In this document: piece by piece, positions 35,627-43,489 of the stretch
How positions within the stretch are numbered: the stretch's first letter is position 1
Layout: each line of letters opens with the position of its first letter
Assembly: GCA_031291845.1 (NCBI GenBank)
Contig: JARLIH010000344.1
Span: 1 to 44,178, forward strand
Length of the DNA stretch: 44,178 nt
Source of the DNA: Isosphaeraceae bacterium
GTDB taxonomy: Bacteria; Planctomycetota; Planctomycetia; Isosphaerales; Isosphaeraceae
Direction: 5' to 3'
Translations under genes and position numbers: made by a program
Notes under the pieces: generated by a model
Seen by the model: the letters and a program-made list of their open reading frames with translations, nothing else
What the model was told of the DNA's origin: nothing
Databases searched by the model: none

Positions 35627-35647
35627 GGGCGGGTTTGAAACCCGCCC
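35627..35647. repeat. Perfect palindrome in the higB-argG gap
   Basis: The arms GGGCGGGTTT and AAACCCGCCC meet around a single base. Such GGGCGGGTTT palindromes are typical extragenic repeats. It may act as a bidirectional structure between the divergent higB and argG. The rest of 35528-35899 shows no gene. Confidence 0.55.
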
Positions 35648-35899
35648 CTACAGGAGTGCAACTCCGCCACTCCGCGGACTCGGGCGCGCGAGACCCTCAA
35701 TGCATGCGCCAAGCCCGTCGCAGACTCCGGGTGTGCCACCCGATGTGCCGAGGGCTCTCGCGATTCGGACTTTGCAATCGTCCTGCTCCAGTTTCCGCAA
35801 CGCTTGACGCCCCGCACCGGGGCGCATTACCGTTATGGGTCATCGCGCTTCGGCCTACCCCTAAAGATGCCCTTTTTGCACGAGGAAGAGACGAAACCC

Positions 35900-37156
35900 G
35901 TGGCACGCGACAAGGTGGTGCTCGCTTACAGTGGCGGACTCGACACGTCGGTCGCCGTCAAATGGATCAACGAAACGTACGGCCTCGATGTGATCGCGTA
36001 CACCTGTGACCTCGGCCAGGGACAGGACATCCAGGCGATCCGCGAAAAAGCCCTGCGGACCGGGGCCGTGGAGGCCATCGCCGAGGACGTCCGTAACCTC
36101 TTCGTCGACTTCTTCGCGTTCCCATCCTTGATGGCCGGCGCCCTTTACGAAGGGAAGTACCCGCTGGCGACCGCGCTCGGCCGGCCGCTGATCGCGCAGC
36201 TCATGGTACGCGTCGCTCGCGAGCACGGCGCTGTCGCCGTGGCGCACGGGTGCACCGGCAAGGGGAACGACCAGGTCCGTTTCGACGTGACCTTCCAGAC
36301 GCTCGCGCCCGAGCTCAAGATCATCGCGCCGGTGCGGGAATGGAAGTGGACCCGCACCCAGGAGCTGGAATACGCGGCCAAGCACAACATCGAGGTCGAG
36401 GCGACCAAGAAGTCGATCTTCAGCACCGACCAGAACCTCTGGGGCCGCTCCATCGAAGCCGGCATCCTCGAGGACCCCTGGGTCGAGCCCCCGCCCGAGA
36501 CGTTCCAGTGGACGGCCGACCCGCGCACGGCGCCTGACCAGCCGGAAGAGGTCGAGATCACGTTCGAACGCGGTTGCCCCGTCGCGCTGAACGGGGAAAA
36601 CCTGGACGGGACCACGATCATCGAGCGCCTGAACCAGATCGCGGGGCGACACGGGGTCGGGCGCGTCGACCACATCGAGAACCGGCTCGTCGGCATCAAG
36701 TCGCGCGAGATCTACGAGGCGCCCGCCGCGGTCGTGCTCCACGAGGCGCACCGCGAGATCGAATTCCTCACGCTCTCGAAAGACGCGCTTCGGTTCAAGA
36801 CGCTGGTCAGCCAGCAGTACGCCGACCTCATCTACAACGGCCTCTGGTTCAGCGCATTGCACCAGGACTTGATGGCGTTCGTGGTGTCGAACCAGCAATA
36901 CGTGTCTGGAGTGGCCCGTCTCAAGCTCTACAAGGGCCACGCCATGATCGTCGGCCGGAAGAGCGAGAACAGCCTCTACCGGCATGAGCTGGCCACCTAC
37001 GAGGAGGGGGACCAGTACGACTCCTCCGCCGCGCAGGGCTTCATCAAGATCCACGGCCTGGCCCAGACGACGCAGGCCAAGCACCAGTTGCTCCGAGGGC
37101 CGGGCGCGCCGCTGGAGCTGCCGAGCATCATTCCCCCGGCGCCGCGCTCGAAGTAA
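35900..37156 (+). CDS. argG: Argininosuccinate synthase
   Basis: Joins citrulline and aspartate with ATP to form argininosuccinate in arginine synthesis. The 418-aa protein has the N-type ATP pyrophosphatase loop VVLAYSGGLDTSVAVKW near the start, AYTCDLGQGQD near 35, AVAHGCTGKGNDQVRF near 113, SIFSTDQNLWGRS and EDPWVEPP in the middle. GTG 35900 is chosen because GAGGAAGAG lies about 9 nt upstream and the family starts a few residues before VVLAYSGG. ATG 35867, 11 codons earlier in frame, has no ribosome binding site. No other arginine genes are adjacent. Confidence 0.95.
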   Translation: MARDKVVLAYSGGLDTSVAVKWINETYGLDVIAYTCDLGQGQDIQAIREKALRTGAVEAIAEDVRNLFVDFFAFPSLMAGALYEGKYPLATALGRPLIAQLMVRVAREHGAVAVAHGCTGKGNDQVRFDVTFQTLAPELKIIAPVREWKWTRTQELEYAAKHNIEVEATKKSIFSTDQNLWGRSIEAGILEDPWVEPPPETFQWTADPRTAPDQPEEVEITFERGCPVALNGENLDGTTIIERLNQIAGRHGVGRVDHIENRLVGIKSREIYEAPAAVVLHEAHREIEFLTLSKDALRFKTLVSQQYADLIYNGLWFSALHQDLMAFVVSNQQYVSGVARLKLYKGHAMIVGRKSENSLYRHELATYEEGDQYDSSAAQGFIKIHGLAQTTQAKHQLLRGPGAPLELPSIIPPAPRSK

Positions 37157-37168
37157 CGCGAGCCAAGG

Positions 37169-38716
37169 CTAGCGCCGTCGCTCCAGGTTGTCCTGGGCGG
37201 CGGCGAGGCTGCGCGCCGAGAGTGCGACGTGGAACGGGTGCGACGGCACCGCATGCTGCGGGTCAGTGAGCTGCCAGGCCAGCGCCAGGGCAGTGTGGCC
37301 TAATTCCGAATCGCCGGCGGCCTGCCAGAACGAGGCCATGCCGAGGAGCATCCGGCGGTAGAGCTCGAGCTGGGCGGACAGCCGGTGCTCGAAGAGGTAG
37401 CGAAACGCACCGGCGTCGCGCACCGGGTCGGCCGGAACGCGCCCATTGCGCAGGAGTAGCTCCTCCGCGAGCGAGTAAGTCAGCGGCGAATCGTCGATCC
37501 ACGACGGACACGCCGAGAGCAAGGCGTCGACGCGGGACGGCATTTCGGAGAGCGGGACCGAAGAGGGGTCCCACCCCGGAAAGGGCGCCGCGAGGGGCCG
37601 GGGGCGAAAACTCGCGCCTACGGTCCCTTCCAGCCAGAACCGGAGGGCAGGGGGGGCCTCGGCGACCGAAAGCATCAGCGCCCCGGCAAGGAAGCCGAGA
37701 GCCAGCTCATGGGCTCCGGTGAGCTGCTCCAGCTCCGATTGCGTGGCCACCTCCTCGAAGACGGAATCGTCTTCCTGGCCCGAATCGTCGACCTGGCCGA
37801 AGGCGTCCAGCACGCCGTTCTGCACGTCACACAAGAAAGCAGCCGTCACGCAACGATGGCCCGAGCGGGACGCGAGGACGACGGATCCTTGCCCCGCACC
37901 ATTCAAGGCGGTGACCAGGGACCTGACCAGAACGGGGACGGCGCGGCCGAGCTCTCGCGATCCAGCGACGGCGACCGCGGTTCCCGCCGCAAGCCAGCGC
38001 CGGGCCTTTTCGGCAACGTCGGGCGACGGATGATCGTGGGCGAGCGACGACCACGCGGCGGCAAGCCGCGGGTTCTCGCGGTCCGCGCCCGTTCGGTCCA
38101 GCGCCGCGAGCGCGGCGTCGCGCGTGGCCGTGTCCGAAGCGTGGGCGAGAAGGCGCAGGAACTCGATGAGCCCAGGCCCGAGCGCGAGCCCTGACAGGCC
38201 CTGGACGATCGCCGCACGGACGTCCGGCTCGACCGTCCCCAAACCCTGGAGTGCCATCCATGCCTCTTCAGGGTCCCCCTCGAGCTGTGCGGCGAGTTCC
38301 TCCAGCGTGCCCGCATCATCGCCCAGGGCCTCGTTCAGGTCGTGCCACCGCTCGGCCAGCTCCGGGTGGTCGTCGAGACGACCGTGCGCGTCGAGCACGG
38401 CCAGTGCGTCCCAGGCACGGTCGGGCGGGAGCGCGGGTTGCGCGATCAGGGCGTGCGCCAGGGCCGCGAGGACCTCGGCGGAACCGTCGGCCTCGACGAT
38501 CCGCAGCATCGCCTCCGCGTCGCCTCCGCCGAGGCTCCACAGGCGCGGGCGTAACGCAACGGCCAGCGCTTCGGGCGGAAAGCGTGCGACCAGGGCATCG
38601 AGCGCGTCGTCGCGCTGGTCGGCGGTCCACTCCGGATGATCGCGGAGCGCGTCCAAGATCGCTTCCGGCGAGTCCCATCCCGGGCCGGTCGTCTCTTCGG
38701 GTTCAGCCGGTGGCAT
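37169..38716 (-). CDS. HEAT-repeat-like cytoplasmic protein, unknown function
   Basis: A 515-aa acidic, Ala/Leu-rich protein with no signal peptide or membrane segment. The first half is made of helical pairs of HEAT or Armadillo type (AEMRIVEADGSAEVLAAL-like units, DVRAAIVQGLSGLALG, TRDAALAALDRTGA). The second half (about 250-515) is a mixed domain with SELEQLTGAHELALGFLAGALML and an all-helical end. I do not recognise it. ATG 38716 has AAAGGAGGG upstream, though at the long distance of about 13 nt. It is convergent with argG with 12 nt between stops. Scaffold function would fit helical repeats, but nothing in context shows it. Confidence 0.65.
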   Translation of the reverse strand: MPPAEPEETTGPGWDSPEAILDALRDHPEWTADQRDDALDALVARFPPEALAVALRPRLWSLGGGDAEAMLRIVEADGSAEVLAALAHALIAQPALPPDRAWDALAVLDAHGRLDDHPELAERWHDLNEALGDDAGTLEELAAQLEGDPEEAWMALQGLGTVEPDVRAAIVQGLSGLALGPGLIEFLRLLAHASDTATRDAALAALDRTGADRENPRLAAAWSSLAHDHPSPDVAEKARRWLAAGTAVAVAGSRELGRAVPVLVRSLVTALNGAGQGSVVLASRSGHRCVTAAFLCDVQNGVLDAFGQVDDSGQEDDSVFEEVATQSELEQLTGAHELALGFLAGALMLSVAEAPPALRFWLEGTVGASFRPRPLAAPFPGWDPSSVPLSEMPSRVDALLSACPSWIDDSPLTYSLAEELLLRNGRVPADPVRDAGAFRYLFEHRLSAQLELYRRMLLGMASFWQAAGDSELGHTALALAWQLTDPQHAVPSHPFHVALSARSLAAAQDNLERRR

Positions 38717-38789
38717 ACGCTCTACGTACCCTCCTTTGGCGGTACAGGCTGACACATGGTACTGGCGGCGACAAGTGCGGTCTGCGGGG

Positions 38790-39095
38790 GAGAAAGTTTG
38801 TCCGGAATACGTCTGGCCTGCCAACGACACGACCGAGAGCGAGCAAGCCGGTCCGTTGCGCGTACTGGCGCTGCCGGCCCCGGCGCGCATCAAGTTCACA
38901 TCGTTCGGCTTGAAGGAGCGGGTCCATCTGCACGACTTGATCGACGTGGAATTGATCGACGCGGGCTGGCTGCCCGCTCTACCACGCGAATTGGCCCAAG
39001 GGCTCCAAGCGCTGCTCGACAATGCGGAGGCCCGATCGCCCCCCCGGCCTCAACCGGTGCGGAGCGGAGTCAAGACGTCCGCCGTGGTGTCATAA
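38790..39095 (+). pseudogene. Truncated remnant of a nucleotidyltransferase-like (AbiEii-type) gene
   Basis: The frame 38736-39095 contains GEKVCPEYVWPANDTTESEQ, GPLRVLALPAPARIKFTSFG and RVHLHDLIDVELIDAGWLPALPRELAQGLQALLDNAE. This matches, from memory, the C-terminal end of small planctomycete nucleotidyltransferase-type hypotheticals (VLALxxLVRMKLTSFRxKD...DLIDVGLID). The N-terminal catalytic half is missing and the first codons look unrelated. It lies between two minus-strand genes and overlaps the end of the metallophosphoesterase gene. I call it a decayed fragment; family assignment is tentative. Confidence 0.45.
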
Positions 39096-39658
39096 ACCGC
39101 GCAAAAGCCGTCACAGACGGCGGCGACCACCACGAGATAGCGCTGGCTCGGTTCGAATCGGAACGGCCGTTCGCCGCTCCAATCCAATAGGCCTTCCGGT
39201 GTGGCGATGGCCCATCGATGATAGTGACCGAGAAACATTCGTGCGTGGGGGAACGCGGAAAACTCGGCCGCGGCGGCTTCCGGGGTCTCGGGAAAGCTCA
39301 CGACGTACCACGGTTGCGTCAGATCGGTCGGGTCGAGGCTCGGGAGCACGTGCCCGAAGAGTGCCCCCTCGACTTCCATTCGTGGCCGCAAGCGCAGCAT
39401 GTAGTCGAGAACCGGCCCCCCATAATGGGCCTCGATCACGGCGTCGGGTTGGTGGCAAATCCCAAACTCGTGATTTCCCCAGACGCCCGCCACGCTGGCG
39501 TCGCACAACAGGCTGACCGTTTCCTGAAAACGATCGCCCGACTGGAAGACGTCTCCCAGCAAAAGGATACGATCGGCCCCCTCGCGCTGGCAGAGCGCGA
39601 GCGCGCTGCTCAGACGAGCCGTGTCTTCGTGGATGTCGGACAAGAGACCCAGACGCAT
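39050..39658 (-). CDS. Metallophosphoesterase (YfcE/MJ0936-like)
   Basis: A 202-aa calcineurin-like phosphoesterase with the complete metal-binding set: LLSDIHED near 5 (D-x-H), LLLGDVFQSGD near 35 (G-D), VWGNHEFG near 62 (G-N-H-E), a histidine near GHVLP, and FLGHYHRW near 145 (G-H-x-H). It probably hydrolyses phosphodiesters with a two-metal centre; the substrate is unknown. ATG 39658 is chosen because the metal motifs must start within a few residues of the N-terminus; the ribosome binding site is weak. It is divergent from thyX across 427 nt, in which I see only a possible thyX -10. Confidence 0.88.
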   Translation of the reverse strand: MRLGLLSDIHEDTARLSSALALCQREGADRILLLGDVFQSGDRFQETVSLLCDASVAGVWGNHEFGICHQPDAVIEAHYGGPVLDYMLRLRPRMEVEGALFGHVLPSLDPTDLTQPWYVVSFPETPEAAAAEFSAFPHARMFLGHYHRWAIATPEGLLDWSGERPFRFEPSQRYLVVVAAVCDGFCAVYDTTADVLTPLRTG

Positions 39659-39993
39659 GGGGGCGTGCCCACCAAGATAAGGCGAGAGGGGAGGACGTTC
39701 CGTCGGTGCGGGGTCGCCGCCTGAGCGTTCAACGGGATCGCACGCCCACACAACGATGCCGCCTTGAACTGTTGCATCATCTGCCGAGCGCCTGCCGCGA
39801 TCTTGTTCGCGGCGAGGAGTTAGATTACCAGGCCACCCCGTTGCCGGGTAGACGCGCCCACCCGGCCCGGCCGCGCAGGCCGAACGCTACGGGGGACGTA
39901 ATTCACCGTCTGTACCTCGGCCGGATCCTGCGCCTGCATTCGAGGTCTCGGTCCGGCGGCTTTGGCGTTTCGCGAAGGGGAGCGACGACGTAT

Positions 39994-39999
39994 TATACT
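39994..39999 (+). promoter_or_regulatory. Possible -10 box for thyX
   Basis: TATACT within the AT-rich GTATTATACT, about 85 nt before the thyX start. There is no clear -35. The rest of the 427-nt gap to the metallophosphoesterase gene (39659-40085) shows no gene. Confidence 0.35.
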
Positions 40000-40085
40000 G
40001 CCGTCCACGCACCTGCAAAACACGCTGTGCCTCGTTCAGACACGCGACGTCCGCACCGAACTTCTTGGAACCCGAAGGCCCGAGC

Positions 40086-40901
40086 ATGGCGACGACCCCC
40101 GCGAACGCGCAGACGACCCAAACGACCACCGTGCTTCGCGAGCCGCGCGTTTACCTCGTTGGCCGGCAGATGGTCGATGACGAGGCCCTCGGCGCCTTTC
40201 TCGGTGACCACAAGGTCGAACGGTGGACGACGGACACGGAGGAGGCTGGCGAAAAACTGGTCGAGGTGGCGGGACGGCTCTGCTACATGAGCTTCGCCCG
40301 GCCGCGGCCAGGGGGGAACCACGCCTACATCGAACACCTGCTCGGCGTCGGGCACGGTTCGGTGCTCGAGCACGCGGTGTTCAACTTCATCATCGCGGGA
40401 GTGAGCCGGTCGTTCACTCACGAGTTGATTCGCCACCGCGCGGGGTTCGGGTACTCGCAGCTCAGCCAGCGGTTCGTCGACGAGAGCGAGTGCGAGTTCG
40501 TCGAGCCGGACGCGATCGCCGAGGACCCTGAGCTGCACCGGATCTGGCTCGAGGCCGTCGAGACGAGCCAGCGCGCGTACCGGGCCCTCGCGGACGGGCT
40601 CACGGCGAAATTCGCCACGCTCGAGGACAAGACCCTCAGACGCAAGAAAGCGCGTGAAGCAGCCCGAAGCGTGCTACCGAATGCCACCGAGACGAAGATC
40701 TTCGTGACGGCGAACGCCCGCGCGCTGCGGCATTTCATTGAAATGCGGGCCGATCCGGCGGCCGACGTCGAAATCCGCAAGGTCGCCGTCGCGGTGCTGA
40801 AGCTGCTCCAGGCCGAGAGCCCGAACCTGTTCGGCGACTACACGGTCGTCGACCTCAGCGAGGGGGGGCAGTCGGCAACCACGCCACACCATAAGGTGTG
40901 A
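40086..40901 (+). CDS. thyX: FAD-dependent thymidylate synthase ThyX
   Basis: Makes dTMP from dUMP using methylene-tetrahydrofolate, FAD and NADPH. The 271-aa protein shows CYMSFARPRPGGN near 65, HGSVLEHAVFNFIIAGVSRSFTHELIRHRAGFGYSQLSQRFV near 90-130, and at the C-terminus LPNATETKIFVTANARALRHFIEMRADPAADVEIR. The ThyX signature begins RHR, but here it has one residue more between RHR and the conserved Ser than the RHRx7S form (compare RHRHFSYSQLSQR of Mycobacterium tuberculosis). ATG 40086 is used; the in-frame TTG 40065 is an unlikely alternative. No thyA is seen nearby. Confidence 0.93.
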   Translation: MATTPANAQTTQTTTVLREPRVYLVGRQMVDDEALGAFLGDHKVERWTTDTEEAGEKLVEVAGRLCYMSFARPRPGGNHAYIEHLLGVGHGSVLEHAVFNFIIAGVSRSFTHELIRHRAGFGYSQLSQRFVDESECEFVEPDAIAEDPELHRIWLEAVETSQRAYRALADGLTAKFATLEDKTLRRKKAREAARSVLPNATETKIFVTANARALRHFIEMRADPAADVEIRKVAVAVLKLLQAESPNLFGDYTVVDLSEGGQSATTPHHKV

Positions 40902-40923
40902 CGCGGTCTCGGCATCCTTTTTT
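40885..40923 (+). terminator. Weak possible terminator after thyX
   Basis: CACACC-ATAA-GGTGTG forms a 6-bp stem that includes the stop codon region. Six T follow only about 18 nt later, so the arrangement is not ideal. Confidence 0.25.
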
Positions 40924-40970
40924 GGCGTGGTTCCAATACGCGACGGGTGGACACACGATTCTTACAATCG

Positions 40971-41020
40971 GTAGGGCGGGCCATTGCCGCCGTGGTTCGG
41001 CCGGCAATGGCCGGCCCTAC
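40971..41020. repeat. Imperfect palindromic repeat (GTAGGGCCGGCC family)
   Basis: The left arm (40971-40991) and right arm (40999-41020) are near-complementary 21-22 nt sequences built around GTAGGGC and CCATTGCCG, with a 7-nt loop. Related copies lie at 43303-43323 and, partly, at 11226-11238. It is the only structure I see in the 447-nt gap between thyX and rho. Confidence 0.65.
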
Positions 41021-41348
41021 GGTTTCTGGGTCCAGGTGCTCGGTATCCGTGCCCGCGACTCGCACGAAGCGCAAGCGAGTGGTCGTTCGTAGTTTCTAGT
41101 CCAACGGCAGATCATTGCTTTTTTCTGTTCTTTGGATGGACGCCGTTGCCCGGGCGCCGTAAACTCACATTTGGAAGGTTCCCACGCGTCCCAGGCTAGA
41201 CGCCCTCGCCTCGATCCCGCCTACGTTCCCCCTCGCGTGGTCAAGCAGCCGTTGCGCACGCAACTTCGGTCAGCCGGCTTCCTCCCTTTCCCGATCGTTG
41301 GTCCGTGTGGGCCCGTGATCGTCCTGTCCCTGTTGTCGAGCGAAAGCC

Positions 41349-42482
41349 ATGAGCGTAGCCGATAGTCTCTGTTCTGGCGTGCTCGAATTGCATCCGAAGG
41401 GCCACGGGTACCTGAGGGACCCCGCGCGCAACTTTCGGGCGGGGCCGCACGACCCGTTCGTCGCGGCGCCGCTGCTCGCGCAGTTCGCCCTGCGGCAGGG
41501 GCTGCGAATCAGTGGACGGACGAGCGGCGCCGCGCCGGGGGGTGGCTTACGCCTCGCCGAGCTTACCGAAGTCGAGGGGAAGCCGCCGGAACTGTACGCC
41601 TCGAACCGCAGCTTCGACGACCTCACCGCCATCGACCCGTACGAGCGAATCCGGCTTGAGACCGGGACCGAGCCGCTCGGCACGCGCGTGATGGACTTGC
41701 TCACTCCGATCGGCAAAGGCCAGCGCGGCTTGATCGTGGCGCCGCCGCGAACGGGGAAGACGATCCTGCTCCAGCAGGTCGCCGCGGCCGTGGCGGAGAA
41801 CCATCCGGAGATGCGGCTGCTCGTCCTTCTGGTCGACGAGCGGCCGGAAGAGGTCACCGAGATGCGCAGGAGCATCAAGGGGGAGGTCATCGCCTCCTCG
41901 TCCGACCACAATGCGGAGGATCACATCCGCCTCGCGCAGCTCACGGTCGACCGCGCCAAGCGCATTGCGGAGTCGGGGGGCGAGGTCCTCATCTTGCTCG
42001 ATAGCCTGACCCGCCTGGCGCGCGCTTACAACAAGGAGTCGAATTCCGGCAGGACGATGTCGGGCGGGATCGACGTCCGGGCCCTCGACGTCCCGAAACG
42101 CCTCTTCGGCGCTGCACGCACGTTCGACGAGGGGGGCTCATTGACGGTCCTGGCCACGGCCCTGGTCGAGACGGGCAGCCGAATGGACGAGGTCATCTTT
42201 CAGGAGTTCAAGGGGACCGGCAACATGGAGGTCGTGCTCGATCGGCGCCTGGCCGACCGGCGGGTCTGGCCCGCGATCGACCTCCAGCAGTCGGGGACGC
42301 GTAAGGAGGAGCGACTGCTCGAGGCCGAGACGCTCGCGCGGGTCACGTTTCTGCGCAGGAGCCTCTCCTCCCTCAAGCCGGTCGAGGCGATGGAGTCGCT
42401 CGTCCGGCAGATCGCGAAGTTTCCGAACAACGCGGCCTTTCTCGACAAGATCGGCCAGTTCCAGAAGCCCGCCGGGGCCTGA
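41349..42482 (+). CDS. rho: Transcription termination factor Rho, short form
   Basis: Hexameric RNA helicase that ends transcription. It is 377 aa, against about 420 in E. coli. It begins directly at the RNA-binding OB domain ([20 protein letters not shown] near 10), without the usual N-terminal Rho_N helical domain. The motor domain is complete: Walker [16 protein letters not shown] near 134, [14 protein letters not shown] near 158, [19 protein letters not shown] [14 protein letters not shown] near 218, Q-loop segment [40 protein letters not shown], and [26 protein letters not shown]. The ribosome binding site is weak. Upstream sequence does not offer a longer in-frame start with Rho_N character. 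Confidence 0.93.
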   Translation: MSVADSLCSGVLELHPKGHGYLRDPARNFRAGPHDPFVAAPLLAQFALRQGLRISGRTSGAAPGGGLRLAELTEVEGKPPELYASNRSFDDLTAIDPYERIRLETGTEPLGTRVMDLLTPIGKGQRGLIVAPPRTGKTILLQQVAAAVAENHPEMRLLVLLVDERPEEVTEMRRSIKGEVIASSSDHNAEDHIRLAQLTVDRAKRIAESGGEVLILLDSLTRLARAYNKESNSGRTMSGGIDVRALDVPKRLFGAARTFDEGGSLTVLATALVETGSRMDEVIFQEFKGTGNMEVVLDRRLADRRVWPAIDLQQSGTRKEERLLEAETLARVTFLRRSLSSLKPVEAMESLVRQIAKFPNNAAFLDKIGQFQKPAGA

Positions 42483-42511
42483 GTCGCCACGCGGCGGGCG
42501 TGCGGTCCGCC

Positions 42512-43141
42512 TCAATCCAGGACCTTGATCCGGATCTTGCGGAGATGGATCTTCGTTCCCTCCGACTGCCATCCGATGGCGCCGCTGTCCGGGTCCGCGC
42601 CGATCCCGGAAGCAACCTCGATCCCGTTGATCTTGCAGGCGATCGCACCGTCGCGGCACGTCACTTCCTCGACGTTCCACTGGCCGACAGGTTTGACCGC
42701 TTTCCGCTGCGCAGCGGGGTCTTTCTTCCCTTGGAACTTGGCCCCCTGGATCGCGAAGATGTTGCCCGCGTCCGAGTTGGCAAGCTGCACCTCGGTGCAC
42801 TTCGGCCAGACCTTGGGCTTGCCCGTGATATGAATCAGAAGCCCGCTGTTGCCGGCGAATTTCGCGTCGGACACGAGCCCCTCGGGCCGGTCGTACATCC
42901 AGTCGAACTGAAGGACGTAGTTTTTGTACGTCCCCTTCGTCGCGAAGTAGCCGTTCGGCTTGCCCGAAAGCTCGACTTCGCCGTCAACCACTTTGATCGC
43001 GTCCGGCCCGATCCCAACCAGTTGAAACTGGTCCGGCGAGTCGCCGGAGACCAGCGGCGTGAAGCCCTGTTCGGCTCCCGTCGCGACGACGACGGCGAAC
43101 AGGCCGGAAAGCGCAACGGCCAGAGCAGCTCGTGCGGGCAT
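42512..43141 (-). CDS. Secreted DUF1080 (3-keto-disaccharide hydrolase-like) protein
   Basis: A 209-aa protein with signal peptide (about 1-22, AALAVALSGLFAVVVATGA) followed by one DUF1080 domain. Blocks are FTPLVSGDSPDQFQLVG, VVDGEVELSGKPNGYFATK, YKNYVLQFDWMYD, NSGLLIHITG and WPKCTEVQLANSDAGNIFAI, then GQWNVEEVTCRDGAIACKINGIEV and GAIGWQSEGTKIHLRKIRIK. This is a concanavalin-like beta-sandwich massively expanded in planctomycetes, and some members act on glycans. ATG 43141 has GGGAGGT about 9 nt upstream. It is divergent from the last gene in the window; the 348-nt gap holds the repeat at 43303. Confidence 0.88.
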   Translation of the reverse strand: MPARAALAVALSGLFAVVVATGAEQGFTPLVSGDSPDQFQLVGIGPDAIKVVDGEVELSGKPNGYFATKGTYKNYVLQFDWMYDRPEGLVSDAKFAGNSGLLIHITGKPKVWPKCTEVQLANSDAGNIFAIQGAKFQGKKDPAAQRKAVKPVGQWNVEEVTCRDGAIACKINGIEVASGIGADPDSGAIGWQSEGTKIHLRKIRIKVLD

Positions 43142-43302
43142 GGGTGTTCGACCTCCCGATGATCGAGGGCATGACGTTTTGGATGCTTGCGCGAAGTCTA
43201 ACAACGTCGCGACGCGGAAGCCAAACGTTTTGCCGGAGGAACGCGGTCATCTGAGCCCGATACAGAGGTACGCTGATCTGGTGAACACGTTCCTGTAACT
43301 TA

Positions 43303-43323
43303 TAGGGCCGGCCATTGCCGGCC
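43303..43323 (+). repeat. Copy of the GTAGGGCCGGCC-family palindrome
   Basis: TAGGGCCGGCC followed by ATTGCCGGCC equals the reverse complement of the right arm at 40999-41020 except for the first base. It forms a hairpin by itself (GGCCGGC/GCCGGCC). The rest of 43142-43489 shows no gene. Confidence 0.65.
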
Positions 43324-43489
43324 GAACCCCTGCGCTGGGCGTGACCTTCGTCGGAACCACGTCGTCTTCCGCGACTCCGTGGGGACTTGTCCGGGAAGTG
43401 CAGGGGAGTTAGGCTGGAAACAGTTCAGGCGGCTCACCTCTCTGGCGTTGTCTCTCGGTTCCATCGGGCCGTTCCTCGGGAGCGATGGC

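Noticed and set aside
39706..40290. 194-codon plus-strand frame running into thyX
   Set aside because: Out of frame with thyX, Arg-rich and without motifs.
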